Assembly (NCBI GenBank): GCA_017519975.1 | Contig: JAFWRM010000042.1 | Location: 44,857-108,856 of the forward strand | Source: Oscillospiraceae bacterium | GTDB taxonomy: Bacteria; Bacillota; Clostridia; Oscillospirales; Oscillospiraceae | Length of the DNA stretch: 64,000 bases | Reading direction: 5' to 3' | Shown: piece by piece, positions 16,646-25,539 of the stretch | How the letters are laid out: every line of letters starts with the position of its first letter | How positions within the stretch are numbered: the first letter of the stretch is position 1 | Position numbers and translations under genes: made by a program | Notes under the pieces: model-generated | The model's database searches: none | What the model was told of the DNA's origin: nothing | What the model saw: the letters and a program-made list of their open reading frames with translations, nothing else

Positions 16646-16663
16646 TGACTGCGTCTTTTTGTA

Positions 16664-16699
16664 CGGAGAGCTGCACGGGTGCGCTCTCCGCCTTTTTTT
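16664..16699 (+). terminator. Riboswitch-controlled terminator
   Basis: 8-bp stem CGGAGAGC/GCTCTCCG (16664-16671 with 16683-16690) followed by CC and seven T, between the aptamer and the symporter start. It is the probable expression platform. Confidence 0.88.
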
Positions 16700-16741
16700 C
16701 CGTGACAGCAGCACGGCAGAGAGGAAGGAAAGAGGAGAAAT

Positions 16742-18226
16742 ATGTTCGTAGAAACCATCACTAAGATCAATGACGCCGTTAACGGCGTCGTCTGGGGCTG
16801 GCCTGCTCTGATCCTGCTGGGCATTACCGGCGTGATCATGACCATTCTGACCAGGTTTTTCCAGATCGGCCGCATCGGGCACTGGTTCAAAAACACCCTG
16901 GGTGCCATCTTCAGGGAGCGCCACGTCACCGCTCATACGGGAAACAAGACCATCAGCCAGTTCCAGTCTCTGTGTACGGCCCTCGCGGCAACGGTAGGCA
17001 CCGGCAACATCGTCGGCGTAGCCGGGGCCATCGCCACCGGCGGTCCCGGCGCTGTGTTCTGGATGTGGATCATCGCCTTCTTCGGAATGATGACCAACTT
17101 CTCCGAGAACGTACTTGGCATCCTTTACCGCCGCAAGGGCAAAGATGGCGAATGGCACGGCGGCGCCATGTATTACCTGAAGGACGGTCTCGGCGGAAAA
17201 AAACACTGCAGAACGCTCGGCGCCGTTCTGGCCGTTCTGTTCTCCATTTTCTGTGTGCTTGCTTCCTTCGGCATAGGCAACATGAGCCAGGTCAACTCTA
17301 TGGTAGCTAACGTCAACACCGCCTTCGGCGTACCCGTGTGGATCACCGGCATCGTTCTGGCCGTCGCCGTCGGCGCCGTCATCATCGGCGGTCTCAAGCG
17401 CATCGCCACCGTCACGGAAAAGCTCGTTCCCTTCATGGTCATTCTCTATCTTGTTGGCGCTCTGGTGATCATCTGCATCCACATCACATCCATTCCCGCC
17501 ATTTTCGTCTCCATTTTCAAAGGTGCGTTCACTCTTCGCGCCGGGGTCGGCGGTGCGGTCGGCGCCGGCATTGCCCAAGCCATGAAAATGGGCTTCAAGC
17601 GCGGCGTGTTCTCCAATGAAGCCGGTCTTGGCTCCTCCGTCATGGTTCACTCCAGTTCCAACGTGAAGGAACCTGTCCGTCAAGGCATGTGGGGCATTTT
17701 CGAAGTGTTCGCGGACACCATCATCGTGTGCACCATTACCGCTCTGGTCCTGCTGGGTTCCGACGCCGTCGATCTTGCCACCGGAATGCTCACCCCCGTC
17801 GGAGAAGCCGTCGGTTCCAGTTCTCTCATGGCGTATTCGTTCTCCCAGGTCTTCGGCGTGTTCGGTTCCGGCTTTGTAGCCATTGCCATTCTGCTGTTTG
17901 CCTATTCCACCGTTCTCGGATGGACTCATTACGGAACCACCGCCATCCGTTACCTGCTCGGTGAGAAATCCGTTCTCCCCTATCGGATCATTTTCATCGC
18001 CATCGTGATCGCCGGTTCCGTTATGAAGGCACAGCTGGCGTGGGATATTTCCGATACGTTCAACGGGCTCATGATGATCCCCAACCTGATCGGCGTTCTT
18101 GCCCTGTCGCCGCTGGTATTCCGGGCAACCAAAAACTACGTGGACCGTACCTTCCACGGAAAGGACGTCGCTCCGATCTATTCCGCCATCCCCGAAATCC
18201 AAAAGGAACAGGAAGAGGCAGAATGA
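16742..18226 (+). CDS. Sodium:alanine/glycine symporter (AgcS family)
   Basis: A 494-residue inner-membrane transporter of the alanine/glycine:cation symporter family. Landmarks are the N-terminal VWGWPALILLGITGVIMTILTRFFQIGRI, the family signature QFQSLCTALAATVGTGNIVGVAGAIATGGPGAVFWMW, and the C-terminal half with FSNEAGLGSSVMVHSSS. It imports a small neutral amino acid with sodium. The upstream glycine riboswitch indicates glycine as the likely substrate or regulator. AGGAGA lies just before the ATG at 16742. It is monocistronic between the riboswitch terminator and a downstream terminator. Confidence 0.95.
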   Translation: MFVETITKINDAVNGVVWGWPALILLGITGVIMTILTRFFQIGRIGHWFKNTLGAIFRERHVTAHTGNKTISQFQSLCTALAATVGTGNIVGVAGAIATGGPGAVFWMWIIAFFGMMTNFSENVLGILYRRKGKDGEWHGGAMYYLKDGLGGKKHCRTLGAVLAVLFSIFCVLASFGIGNMSQVNSMVANVNTAFGVPVWITGIVLAVAVGAVIIGGLKRIATVTEKLVPFMVILYLVGALVIICIHITSIPAIFVSIFKGAFTLRAGVGGAVGAGIAQAMKMGFKRGVFSNEAGLGSSVMVHSSSNVKEPVRQGMWGIFEVFADTIIVCTITALVLLGSDAVDLATGMLTPVGEAVGSSSLMAYSFSQVFGVFGSGFVAIAILLFAYSTVLGWTHYGTTAIRYLLGEKSVLPYRIIFIAIVIAGSVMKAQLAWDISDTFNGLMMIPNLIGVLALSPLVFRATKNYVDRTFHGKDVAPIYSAIPEIQKEQEEAE

Positions 18227-18249
18227 CCTTCTGAACGCTCTGTCATCAG

Positions 18250-18288
18250 CAGCGCATGCCGTATATCGGCATGCGCTGTTCTTTTTTT
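18250..18288 (+). terminator. Terminator of the symporter gene
   Basis: 12-bp inverted repeat (CAGCGCATGCCG / CGGCATGCGCTG) with a TATAT loop, followed by TTCTTTTTTT. Confidence 0.92.
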
Positions 18289-18338
18289 CAATATTTCAAA
18301 TAATCTGATGATCTTTACAAACTGATGCGTCGTCACAC

Positions 18339-18384
18339 TTGACTTAATATTATCAATTTGATAAACTAATCCAGCAGATTAGTT
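18339..18384 (+). promoter_or_regulatory. Fatty-acid operon promoter with palindromic operator
   Basis: TTGACT (18339-18344) and TAAACT (18362-18367) are 17 bp apart. A perfect dyad, TTATCAATTTGATAA (18350-18364), fills most of the spacer. A second dyad, AACTAATC-N5-GATTAGTT (18364-18384), covers the expected transcription start. These positions suit a repressor. The first resembles the TTTGA/TCAAA character of FabT sites; the second does not fit FapR orientation. The remaining leader to acpP (18385-18447) contains an imperfect GTCACG/CGTGAC stem. Confidence 0.65.
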
Positions 18385-18447
18385 GTAAGGACCTGCCGGT
18401 CACGATGAACTATAACGTGACACAATACACATTGGGAGGATTTTATC

Positions 18448-18672
18448 ATGACTTTTGAAAAGATCGCCGCACTGATCGCTGACAGGACAGACACTCCGCT
18501 GGAAAACATTACCCGTGACACCACCTTTGAAGAAGTTGGCATCGATTCTTTGGACACGGTAGAGCTTCTCATGGAGCTGGAGGATGACCTGGGCGTGGAG
18601 ATCGAACTGGAAGAGAAAGTCGCCACGGTAGGCGAGTTCGTCGATTTTGTCGACAGCAAGATCAAAGGCTGA
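18448..18672 (+). CDS. acpP: Acyl carrier protein
   Basis: A 74-residue acidic helical carrier. The phosphopantetheine attachment serine is Ser34 in GIDSLDTVELLMELED, followed by the acidic recognition helix. It carries growing acyl chains in the cytosol for the enzymes encoded downstream. GGGAGG lies just before the ATG. It is the first gene of the fatty-acid operon, so its level sets the stoichiometry for the cycle. The Sfp-type transferase at 47.6 kb could provide the prosthetic group. Confidence 0.95.
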   Translation: MTFEKIAALIADRTDTPLENITRDTTFEEVGIDSLDTVELLMELEDDLGVEIELEEKVATVGEFVDFVDSKIKG

Positions 18673-18681
18673 TTTCCGGCT

Positions 18682-19626
18682 ATGATTCAGTCACCCTTAT
18701 GTGATCTCCTAGGGATCCGGTACCCTCTGTTCCAGGGGGGGATGGCCTGGATTGCGGACGGCCGTCTGGCCGCCGCAGTCTCAGAAGCCGGTGCGCTTGG
18801 GATCGTAGCCGCCGGAAATGCGCCGGCCGATTATGTGCGCGATCAGATCCGCATCGCACGCTCCCTTACCAATAAGCCCTTTGGCCTGAACATCATGCTC
18901 ATGAGTCCCTTTGCCGACGACGTAGCCCGCGTCGCAGCGGAAGAAAAGGTAGCCGTCATTACGACCGGTGCCGGCAATCCGTCCAAGTACATGGACAGCT
19001 GGCTTTCTGCCGGAAGCAAGGTCATCCCCGTGGTCGCCTCCGTTGGGATGGCAAAGCTGATGACGAGGGTCGGCGCTTCGGCCGTTATCGCCGAGGGCGG
19101 TGAGAGCGGCGGGCATGTAGGCGAGCTGACCACTATGGTTCTGGTTCCTCTTGTCTGCGACGCCACCGACCTTCCCGTGATCGCGGCGGGCGGAATTGCC
19201 GACGGGCGCGGTGTTGCCGCCGCCTTCATGCTCGGAGCCTGCGGCGTTCAGATCGGGACCCGCTTCCTCAGTGCCGAGGAATGCTCGATTCATCCGGTCT
19301 ACAAGGAAAAAATCCTCAAGGCGAATGATCTTGCCACCATGGTCACCGGCAAGCGGCTGGGTCACCCCGTTCGAAGCCTGCGCACGAAATTCGCCAGGAA
19401 TTACGCAAAATGCGAATACAGCAGCATGCCGGATGAGGAGCTGGAAAAGCTCGGTACCGGCGCGCTTCGTCTGGCAGTACAGGAAGGCGATGCCGAAAAC
19501 GGCTGTTTCCTCAGCGGTCAGATCGCCGCCATGGTAAGTAAGATCGAACCTGCGGCTGACATTGTCCGAGACGTCATGGAATCCGCCGAGCCGATACTGA
19601 AGGGGGCTTCTTCTTGGGTAAGATAG
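18682..19626 (+). CDS. fabK: Enoyl-ACP reductase II (FMN-dependent)
   Basis: A 314-residue TIM-barrel flavoenzyme that reduces trans-2-enoyl-ACP, the last step of each elongation cycle. Typical features are [32 protein letters not shown] at the N-terminus, [15 protein letters not shown] in the middle and [32 protein letters not shown] for FMN phosphate binding. It is the FabK type rather than the triclosan-sensitive FabI, as usual in Clostridia and streptococci. It starts 9 bp after acpP, and its end overlaps the fabD start by 13 bp. Confidence 0.96.
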   Translation: MIQSPLCDLLGIRYPLFQGGMAWIADGRLAAAVSEAGALGIVAAGNAPADYVRDQIRIARSLTNKPFGLNIMLMSPFADDVARVAAEEKVAVITTGAGNPSKYMDSWLSAGSKVIPVVASVGMAKLMTRVGASAVIAEGGESGGHVGELTTMVLVPLVCDATDLPVIAAGGIADGRGVAAAFMLGACGVQIGTRFLSAEECSIHPVYKEKILKANDLATMVTGKRLGHPVRSLRTKFARNYAKCEYSSMPDEELEKLGTGALRLAVQEGDAENGCFLSGQIAAMVSKIEPAADIVRDVMESAEPILKGASSWVR

Positions 19627-20528
19627 CTTTCGTATTCTCCGGTCAGGGCGCCCAGAAGGCCGGTATGGGCCGGGAACTGTATGATGCGTTTCCCGAAGCT
19701 CGCGAGGTTTTTTCTCTTGCCGACAGCCTTCGGCCAGGCACTTCCGGGCAATGTTTTAACGGGCCCGATTCTCTTCTGGCGGAAACCGTAAACACTCAGC
19801 CATGCCTGTTTGCCGTTGAGTCGGCCGCAGCCGCCGTTTTAACGGCGCAGGGTGTTCGCGCGGACATGGCCGCCGGCTTTTCTCTGGGCGAGGTAGCCGC
19901 CATAGCATTCTGCGGCGCATTGGATCTCAGCGATGCATTCCGTCTGGTCTGCCTTCGGGGACGCCTCATGCAGGAAGACGCGGAAGCTCTCCCCTCCTCC
20001 ATGGCCGCCGTACTGAAGCTCGATGAGGCGACCGTTACCTCTCTGTGCCAGGAGCACGGGGTGTATCCCGTCAACTTCAACTGTCCCAGCCAGATCTCCG
20101 TTTCCGGAAGTACGGACGCCATGACTGCTTTTTCCGCCGCGGTCAAAGCCGCCGGCGGACGGGCTGTTCCTCTGAAAGTCCGCGGAGGCTTTCACTCTCC
20201 GTTCATGGAACGTGCGTCCCGCAGCTTCGAGGCGGAACTCCGTCAGGTTGCCTTCCGGCCATTCCGGATCCCACTATACGCCAATCTCACTGCGGAGCCG
20301 TATGGAGACTCCCCCAAGGATACGCTTTCGGCACAGATCTGCCATCCGGTCCTCTGGGAAAAAACGGTCCGCAGAATGATCGCCGCCGGTGCCGATACGT
20401 TCATTGAGCTCGGCCCAGGCAAAACGCTGTGCGGGCTGATCCAGAAGACGGATTCTTCCGTCCGCACGTTCTGCGCGGCGTCAGCTGCGGATATCGAATC
20501 CATCTGCAGGGAGGTCCTGTCATGCTGA
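19614..20528 (+). CDS. fabD: Malonyl-CoA:ACP transacylase
   Basis: Transfers malonyl from CoA to acyl carrier protein. The 304-residue protein has [14 protein letters not shown] at the start, the active-site Ser90 in [11 protein letters not shown], the conserved arginine region in CLRGRLMQ, and the catalytic histidine in [10 protein letters not shown]. The start is a TTG at 19614 inside the fabK end, preceded by AGGGGG, which suggests translational coupling. The 3' end overlaps fabG by 7 bp. Confidence 0.95.
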   Translation: MGKIAFVFSGQGAQKAGMGRELYDAFPEAREVFSLADSLRPGTSGQCFNGPDSLLAETVNTQPCLFAVESAAAAVLTAQGVRADMAAGFSLGEVAAIAFCGALDLSDAFRLVCLRGRLMQEDAEALPSSMAAVLKLDEATVTSLCQEHGVYPVNFNCPSQISVSGSTDAMTAFSAAVKAAGGRAVPLKVRGGFHSPFMERASRSFEAELRQVAFRPFRIPLYANLTAEPYGDSPKDTLSAQICHPVLWEKTVRRMIAAGADTFIELGPGKTLCGLIQKTDSSVRTFCAASAADIESICREVLSC

Positions 20529-21256
20529 AGGGGAAAACCGCAGTGGTCACCGGCGGCAGCCGCGGCATCGGGGCCGCGGTGGTGCGGAAGCTGGCGGCGG
20601 AAGGCCTCAACGTTGCCATCATCTACGCCGGCAGTCAGGACAAGGCGGAAGCGCTTCGCGACGAATGCCGGAATTCTTTCGGCGTGGAAGCGCAGGCCTA
20701 TCGATGCGACGTTTCGGATTTCCAGGCAGCAAAAGAACTATGCGCGGAAGTGAAGAAAGATTTCGGCGCCGTGCATTGTCTTGTAAATAATGCGGGGATC
20801 ACCCGGGACGGACTTCTTCCCGTCATGAAGGAGTCGGACTTTGATGCAGTGATCGGTACCAATCTGAAAGGCACGTTCAACATGATGCGTCATTTTTCCG
20901 GTTTGATGATGCGCGGAAAATTTGGCAGGATCGTCAATGTATCTTCCGTTTCCGGGATCATGGGCAATCCCGGGCAGGCCAATTACTCCGCGTCCAAAGC
21001 CGGGATCATCGCTCTCACGAAGACCGCGGCGAAGGAGCTTGCCGCCAGAGGGATCACCTGCAACGCCGTAGCCCCCGGATTCGTTGAGACGGACATGACC
21101 GCAGAATTCGACTCAAAAAAACAACAGCTTGTTTCAGCGATCCCCCTCGGACGCTTTGCCGCCCCTGAAGAGATCGCCGACGCCGTCTGGTTCCTTCTGA
21201 ATTCCGATTACATCACCGGAGAGGTGCTCAGGATCGACGGCGGAATCGCCATATAA
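20522..21256 (+). CDS. fabG: 3-oxoacyl-ACP reductase
   Basis: NADPH-dependent short-chain dehydrogenase that reduces 3-oxoacyl-ACP. In the 244-residue protein the cofactor motif TGGSRGIG (residues 10-17), NNAG (89-92), the catalytic serines near 141-142, Tyr155 and Lys159 (YSASK) are all present. The C-terminal [18 protein letters not shown] is standard. The open frame runs 31 codons further upstream, but the ATG at 20522 is the family start and overlaps fabD. Confidence 0.95.
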   Translation: MLKGKTAVVTGGSRGIGAAVVRKLAAEGLNVAIIYAGSQDKAEALRDECRNSFGVEAQAYRCDVSDFQAAKELCAEVKKDFGAVHCLVNNAGITRDGLLPVMKESDFDAVIGTNLKGTFNMMRHFSGLMMRGKFGRIVNVSSVSGIMGNPGQANYSASKAGIIALTKTAAKELAARGITCNAVAPGFVETDMTAEFDSKKQQLVSAIPLGRFAAPEEIADAVWFLLNSDYITGEVLRIDGGIAI

Positions 21257-21271
21257 GGCAGGTGCATCATT

Positions 21272-21715
21272 ATGGTCGACAACGACATCAGAAATTACGC
21301 CCGCATCATGCAGGAGATGGATCTGACCGGTCTTGAGATCCGGGAAGACAACGTGACGATCCGGCTTGAACGGAATCTCACGTCCCCGCTCACCGTTACC
21401 CAGGTGTCCGCCCCCTCTGCGGCTGCAGCGCCGGCAGGCGTCGTCTCCCCCGCAGAAGAGGAAATGAACGGCACGGATCTTTACACCGTCACGTCTCCCA
21501 TGGTCGGCGTTTTTTACGCCGCGCCGGCGGAAAACGCGGATTCCTTCGTCGACAGGGGCGCTCGCGTGCGCGCGGGCGACACGCTTGGTATCATCGAAGC
21601 CATGAAGCTGATGAACGAGATCACGGCGGAAGAGGACGGCGTCGTAGCGGAAATCTGCGTAAAAAACGGCCAGGTCGTTGAATACGGGACCCCTCTGTTC
21701 CGTCTGAAGAGGTGA
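21272..21715 (+). CDS. accB: Biotin carboxyl carrier protein of acetyl-CoA carboxylase
   Basis: A 147-residue carrier whose C-terminal domain holds the biotinyl lysine, Lys112 in EAMKLMNEI, on a beta-hairpin. The N-terminal ~40 residues form the usual multimerisation region, followed by an Ala/Pro linker (residues 46-60). Biotin carried here moves between the AccC and AccAD active sites to make malonyl-CoA. The gene lies between fabG and fabZ, an order common in Clostridia. Confidence 0.95.
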   Translation: MVDNDIRNYARIMQEMDLTGLEIREDNVTIRLERNLTSPLTVTQVSAPSAAAAPAGVVSPAEEEMNGTDLYTVTSPMVGVFYAAPAENADSFVDRGARVRAGDTLGIIEAMKLMNEITAEEDGVVAEICVKNGQVVEYGTPLFRLKR

Positions 21716-21719
21716 GTTC

Positions 21720-22133
21720 ATGAACAGAGAAGAACTGAAAAGCATCCTCCCCCATCGGGATGCGATGCTGCTTCTGGACAGTGTGGACCGCGATGGAGAT
21801 GAAGCCCGGGGTACGCTGAAAATTACCGGGGATGAATGGTTCCTTCAGGGCCATTTCCCCGGTAATCCTGTTGTTCCGGGAGTGATCCTGTGTGAGATCC
21901 TTGCACAGTCCGTGTGCATTCTGCTTGCGGAACGCATGGAACAGGGCCGGACGCCCATGTACACGGGCATGAACAACGTCCGTTTCCGGTCTCCCGTCCG
22001 TCCCGGCGATACCTTTGAAACACGCTGCCGGATCACCCGCGCAAAGCCCCCCTTCTATTTTGCGGAAGGCGCCGGCTACGTGGGAGACCGGCTCTGTGTA
22101 AAGGCCGAATTTTCTTTCGCTATTACGGGGTAA
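21720..22133 (+). CDS. fabZ: 3-hydroxyacyl-ACP dehydratase
   Basis: Hot-dog fold dehydratase of 137 residues that converts 3-hydroxyacyl-ACP to the enoyl form. ILPHRDAMLLLD near the N-terminus and the active site GHFPGNPVVPGVILCEILAQ, with His45 and Glu59, are typical. It is followed after 3 bp by accC. No separate unsaturated-fatty-acid isomerase is seen in the operon. Confidence 0.95.
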   Translation: MNREELKSILPHRDAMLLLDSVDRDGDEARGTLKITGDEWFLQGHFPGNPVVPGVILCEILAQSVCILLAERMEQGRTPMYTGMNNVRFRSPVRPGDTFETRCRITRAKPPFYFAEGAGYVGDRLCVKAEFSFAITG

Positions 22134-22136
22134 GTC

Positions 22137-23438
22137 ATGTTTTCGAAAATTCTGATTGCAAACCGCGGAGAGATCGCCGTGCGCATCATCCGCGCGTGTA
22201 AGGAAATGGGCATCGCCACTGTTGCCGTATACTCTGAGGCGGACAGGGATTCCCTCCATACCGCTCTCGCGGACGAGAGTTACTGCATCGGCCCGGCGCA
22301 GGCTTCGGAAAGCTATCTCAACGGTGAACGGATCGTCAGCGCCGCGACCCTGTCCGGCGCGCAGGCCGTTCATCCCGGTTACGGTTTCCTTTCCGAAAGC
22401 GCCGACTTTGCGGCGCTTTGCCGTGACCACGGGCTCGTGTTCATCGGACCTGATCCTGATGTCATGCGGCAGATCAGTGACAAGACGCTGATGAAGCGGG
22501 AGATCTCCGGGACACGTCTCAAGACGATCCCCGGTACCGACGTTCTGACCGGCCCCGAACAGGCGGCAGCGGAAGCCGACCGTATCGGCTATCCCGTCAT
22601 GCTCAAAGCGCGTTCCGGCGGCGGCGGGCGCGGCATCCGTCTGATCAGGGATTCCGTTGAACTTCTGGCCCAGTATCCTCTCGCGGTCGCCGAGGCGGAA
22701 ACAGCCTTTCACGACGGTGGCGTTTACCTTGAAAAATACGTATGGCCTGCCCGGCACATCGAAGTACAGATACTCGCGGACGAGCAGGGCAATGTTGTAT
22801 GTCTCGGTGAAAGGGACTGTTCCATTCAGCGACGGCATCAGAAGCTGGTGGAGGAATCGCCCTCTCCGGCGGTAAACGCCGCGCAGAGGCACCGTCTTAT
22901 GGAAGAATGCGCCGAAGCCGTACGTCGGCTTCATTATACGGGAGCAGGTACTCTGGAGTTCCTTATGGACCAGGCCGGTAATTTCTGGTTTATGGAGATG
23001 AACGTCCGTCTTCAGGTGGAACACTGCGTCACCGAAATGCTGACGGGGATCGATCTCGTCAAGTGGCAGATCCGTATCGCCGCCGGGATCTCCATTCCAT
23101 TTACGCAGGAGGACGTCCATCTTGCCGGTGCGGCGATCGAGTGCAGGATCAACGCTCTGTCCCCCGGTCGTCTGAACATGCTTCATGTTCCGGGCGGACT
23201 GTTCGTAAGATTCGATACTTATCTCGTACAGGATGTAGTCGTATCCCCCTATTACGACTCTCTCCTCGGAAAGCTCATTGTCTATTCCGGCACACGGGAA
23301 GAGGCGGTGAGAAAGATGAAGGCGGCCATCTGCGAGCTTGTCGTCGATGGAATTCCCACAAATATTGAACAGCAGCTGCAGATCATATCCGACCGGCGCT
23401 TCATGAGCGGCCGGTACGACACGTCATTCTTAGAATAG
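22137..23438 (+). CDS. accC: Biotin carboxylase subunit of acetyl-CoA carboxylase
   Basis: ATP-grasp enzyme that carboxylates biotin on AccB using bicarbonate. It has KILIANRGEIAVRIIRACKEMGI at the N-terminus, AVHPGYGFLSESADFA, the glycine-rich ATP loop KARSGGGGRGIRL, ERDCSIQRRHQKLVEESPSP and EMNVRLQVEHCVTEM. At 433 residues it is slightly shorter than the usual ~447, the difference being mostly at the C-terminus. Catalytic residues appear intact. Confidence 0.95.
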   Translation: MFSKILIANRGEIAVRIIRACKEMGIATVAVYSEADRDSLHTALADESYCIGPAQASESYLNGERIVSAATLSGAQAVHPGYGFLSESADFAALCRDHGLVFIGPDPDVMRQISDKTLMKREISGTRLKTIPGTDVLTGPEQAAAEADRIGYPVMLKARSGGGGRGIRLIRDSVELLAQYPLAVAEAETAFHDGGVYLEKYVWPARHIEVQILADEQGNVVCLGERDCSIQRRHQKLVEESPSPAVNAAQRHRLMEECAEAVRRLHYTGAGTLEFLMDQAGNFWFMEMNVRLQVEHCVTEMLTGIDLVKWQIRIAAGISIPFTQEDVHLAGAAIECRINALSPGRLNMLHVPGGLFVRFDTYLVQDVVVSPYYDSLLGKLIVYSGTREEAVRKMKAAICELVVDGIPTNIEQQLQIISDRRFMSGRYDTSFLE

Positions 23439-23446
23439 GAGACGGC

Positions 23447-24307
23447 ATGGCATTTCTGAACTTTCTTTTCCAGCCGAAAAATGAACTGGAGACGGGCGGC
23501 CGCAGCGCTGCACCGGCAGCCGCCCCGGATGATCCGCTGAAGACCTGTCCAAACTGTCATATGGACACGCCGGTGAGCATACTTCGTGAAAACAGCTACA
23601 CCTGCACCTGCGGTTATCACTTCCGGATCAGGGCCCGTACCCGCATCGGTCTCATTACGGACCCGGACTCATTTACCGAGCTTTTTACGGAAACGGCTTC
23701 CGACGATCCCATCTCCTTCCCCGGCTATTCCGAAAAACTGTCCTCCGCCAGATCCAGAAGTCAGGAGTCGGAAGCCGTAGTCTGCGGGACGGCGACCATA
23801 GGCGGTCACAGATGCTGCCTGTTCGTCATGGAGCCCAACTTCATGATGGGCAGCATGGGCACCGCCGTGGGAGAGCGCATAACGAAGCTTTTCGAGTACG
23901 CGCTGGAAAACGCACTTCCGGTGATAGGCTTCACCGTATCCGGAGGGGCACGTATGCAGGAGGGTCTGTTCTCCCTGATGCAGATGGCCAAGACGAGCGG
24001 TGCGGTACGAAGGCACAGCGACGCGGGCCTTCTTTACGTCGCCCTGCTCACGAATCCAACCACCGGCGGCGTGACCGCCAGCTTTGCCATGGAGGCAGAC
24101 ATCATTCTCGCTGAACCTGGGGCCACCGTCGGCTTTGCCGGTGCCAGGGTGATCGAGCAGACTACCCTCCGGCCGCTGCCGAAAGGTTTTCAGACCTCAG
24201 AGTTTCTTCTGCAGCATGGATTTGCCGACGCCATTGTGGCCAGACCCGAACAGAAAAACGTACTCATCTCCCTGCTCGGAATGCATGAAGGGAGCGATGC
24301 CAAATGA
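23447..24307 (+). CDS. accD: Acetyl-CoA carboxylase carboxyltransferase beta subunit
   Basis: Beta half of the carboxyltransferase that moves the carboxyl group from biotin to acetyl-CoA. In the 286-residue protein the core motifs are FMMGSMGTAVGERIT, SGGARMQEGLFSLMQMAKT, TNPTTGGVTASFAM and PGATVGFAGARVIEQT. The N-terminal zinc ribbon is odd. The first pair is CPNC and the second reads YTCTCGYHF, a C-x1-C instead of the family C-x2-C, with the usual 15-residue spacing before it, so one residue is missing. The codons read cleanly, so it is not a frame error within this sequence. Zinc binding may be altered. Confidence 0.94.
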   Translation: MAFLNFLFQPKNELETGGRSAAPAAAPDDPLKTCPNCHMDTPVSILRENSYTCTCGYHFRIRARTRIGLITDPDSFTELFTETASDDPISFPGYSEKLSSARSRSQESEAVVCGTATIGGHRCCLFVMEPNFMMGSMGTAVGERITKLFEYALENALPVIGFTVSGGARMQEGLFSLMQMAKTSGAVRRHSDAGLLYVALLTNPTTGGVTASFAMEADIILAEPGATVGFAGARVIEQTTLRPLPKGFQTSEFLLQHGFADAIVARPEQKNVLISLLGMHEGSDAK

Positions 24308-25092
24308 TCCTCGGCGCATACGAAACCGTGAAAACGGCAAGAAGCGGACAGCGGCCCACCGGCGCCGATTACGTCCGGAACACGATCTCCGGTTTTTTTG
24401 AATTGCACGGTGACCGCAGATTCCGCGACGATCCCGCGATCCTCGGCGGCGTAGGATACCTGAAAGATCTCCCGGTGACTGTGATCGCCATCGATAAGGG
24501 GCACACCGCCAAGGAACGTATCGCACGGAATTTCGGTGCTCCCAACCCGGAAGGCTACCGGAAAGCGCTTCGGCTGATGAAACAGGCCGAAAAATTCCAC
24601 CGGCCCGTGCTGTGCTATGTCGATACTTCCGGGGCTTACTGCGGCATCGGAGCGGAAGAGCGCGGCCAGGGACAGGCGATCGCGGAGAACCTGATGGAAA
24701 TGATGGCGCTGAAAACGCCTGTGATTTCCGTTCTCATCGGCGAGGGCGGCAGCGGAGGTGCTCTGGCTCTCGGCGTAGCGGACCGCGTCTGGATGATGGA
24801 GAACGCCGTGTACTCGGTCATTTCCCCGGAAGGATGCGCCAGCATCCTCTGGAAGGATGCCTCCCGGGCACCGCAGGCAGCGGAACAGCTGCAGCTGACC
24901 GCCAGCTGCTGTCTGAAGAACGGGATCGTTGAATCGGTCGTTCCGGAGGACGGACTAGGCAGTCCGGACTTCTACGGCCGCCTAACGGACGCCCTGTACG
25001 ATGAATTCGTCAGCCTTCGAACCCTTTCTGCCACCGAGCTGACGCACCGGCGTTACGAGAGATTCCGCGCCATGGGAAGGAGGCGTGACTGA
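24304..25092 (+). CDS. accA: Acetyl-CoA carboxylase carboxyltransferase alpha subunit
   Basis: Alpha half of the carboxyltransferase, 262 residues, overlapping accD by 4 bp (ATGA). GDRRFRDDPAILGGVGYL, GAPNPEGYRKALRLMKQAEKF, DTSGAYCGIGAEERGQGQAIAENL and GEGGSGGALALGVADRVWMMENAVYSVISPEGCASILWKD match the family. It lacks the long N-terminal helix of the proteobacterial protein, as is usual for the shorter Firmicutes form. It completes the four-subunit enzyme within one operon. Confidence 0.95.
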   Translation: MILGAYETVKTARSGQRPTGADYVRNTISGFFELHGDRRFRDDPAILGGVGYLKDLPVTVIAIDKGHTAKERIARNFGAPNPEGYRKALRLMKQAEKFHRPVLCYVDTSGAYCGIGAEERGQGQAIAENLMEMMALKTPVISVLIGEGGSGGALALGVADRVWMMENAVYSVISPEGCASILWKDASRAPQAAEQLQLTASCCLKNGIVESVVPEDGLGSPDFYGRLTDALYDEFVSLRTLSATELTHRRYERFRAMGRRRD

Positions 25093-25535
25093 TGCCTCCC
25101 CTTGCGGACTATCGCATGCGCGTTCGATACTATGAGACCGATCAGATGGGCATCGTTCACCATTCGAATTATGTGCGCTGGATGGAGGAGGCCCGTATTC
25201 ACGCGTTGAATGAAGCCGGCGTTTCCCTGCGCTCTATGGAGGCGGAAGGCATTCAGATCCCAGTGACGGCGGTATCGTGCGAATATCGGAAATCTGCGCG
25301 TTTTGATGACGCCGTCCGGATCGAGATCTGCCCCGTGCGTTACAACGGTGTTCGCATGGAGCTTGCCTATCGTATCCTGAGAGAGGAAACCGGAGAACTT
25401 CTGGCCGAATGCCGCAGCAGTCACTGTTTCCTTGACACACGCACCGGACACCCGGCAGGTCTGAAACGTCGGGCTCCGAAATATCACCGCATTCTGGAAG
25501 AACTGTTTTCAAATAATGACGATAAGGACGGATAA
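25092..25535 (+). CDS. Acyl-CoA thioesterase, YbgC/4-hydroxybenzoyl-CoA type
   Basis: A 147-residue single hot-dog domain. VRYYETDQMGIVHHSNYVRWMEEAR contains the catalytic Asp (residue 17) of the YbgC/FadM type. The family hydrolyses acyl-CoA or acyl-ACP thioesters. Its position between accA and fabF, overlapping accA by one base, suggests release or editing of acyl chains made by the operon, but that is inference. Substrate length cannot be told from sequence. Confidence 0.85.
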   Translation: MPPLADYRMRVRYYETDQMGIVHHSNYVRWMEEARIHALNEAGVSLRSMEAEGIQIPVTAVSCEYRKSARFDDAVRIEICPVRYNGVRMELAYRILREETGELLAECRSSHCFLDTRTGHPAGLKRRAPKYHRILEELFSNNDDKDG

Positions 25536-25539
25536 ACAG

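Noticed and set aside
16625..18202. Long minus-strand frame opposite the AgcS symporter
   Set aside because: Asp/Gly/His-rich nonsense typical of the complement of a membrane-protein gene; it also runs into the riboswitch terminator.
18350..18384. Canonical FapR operator
   Set aside because: The dyads do not match the TTAGTACC/TACTAA arrangement; they are kept only as unnamed operator candidates.
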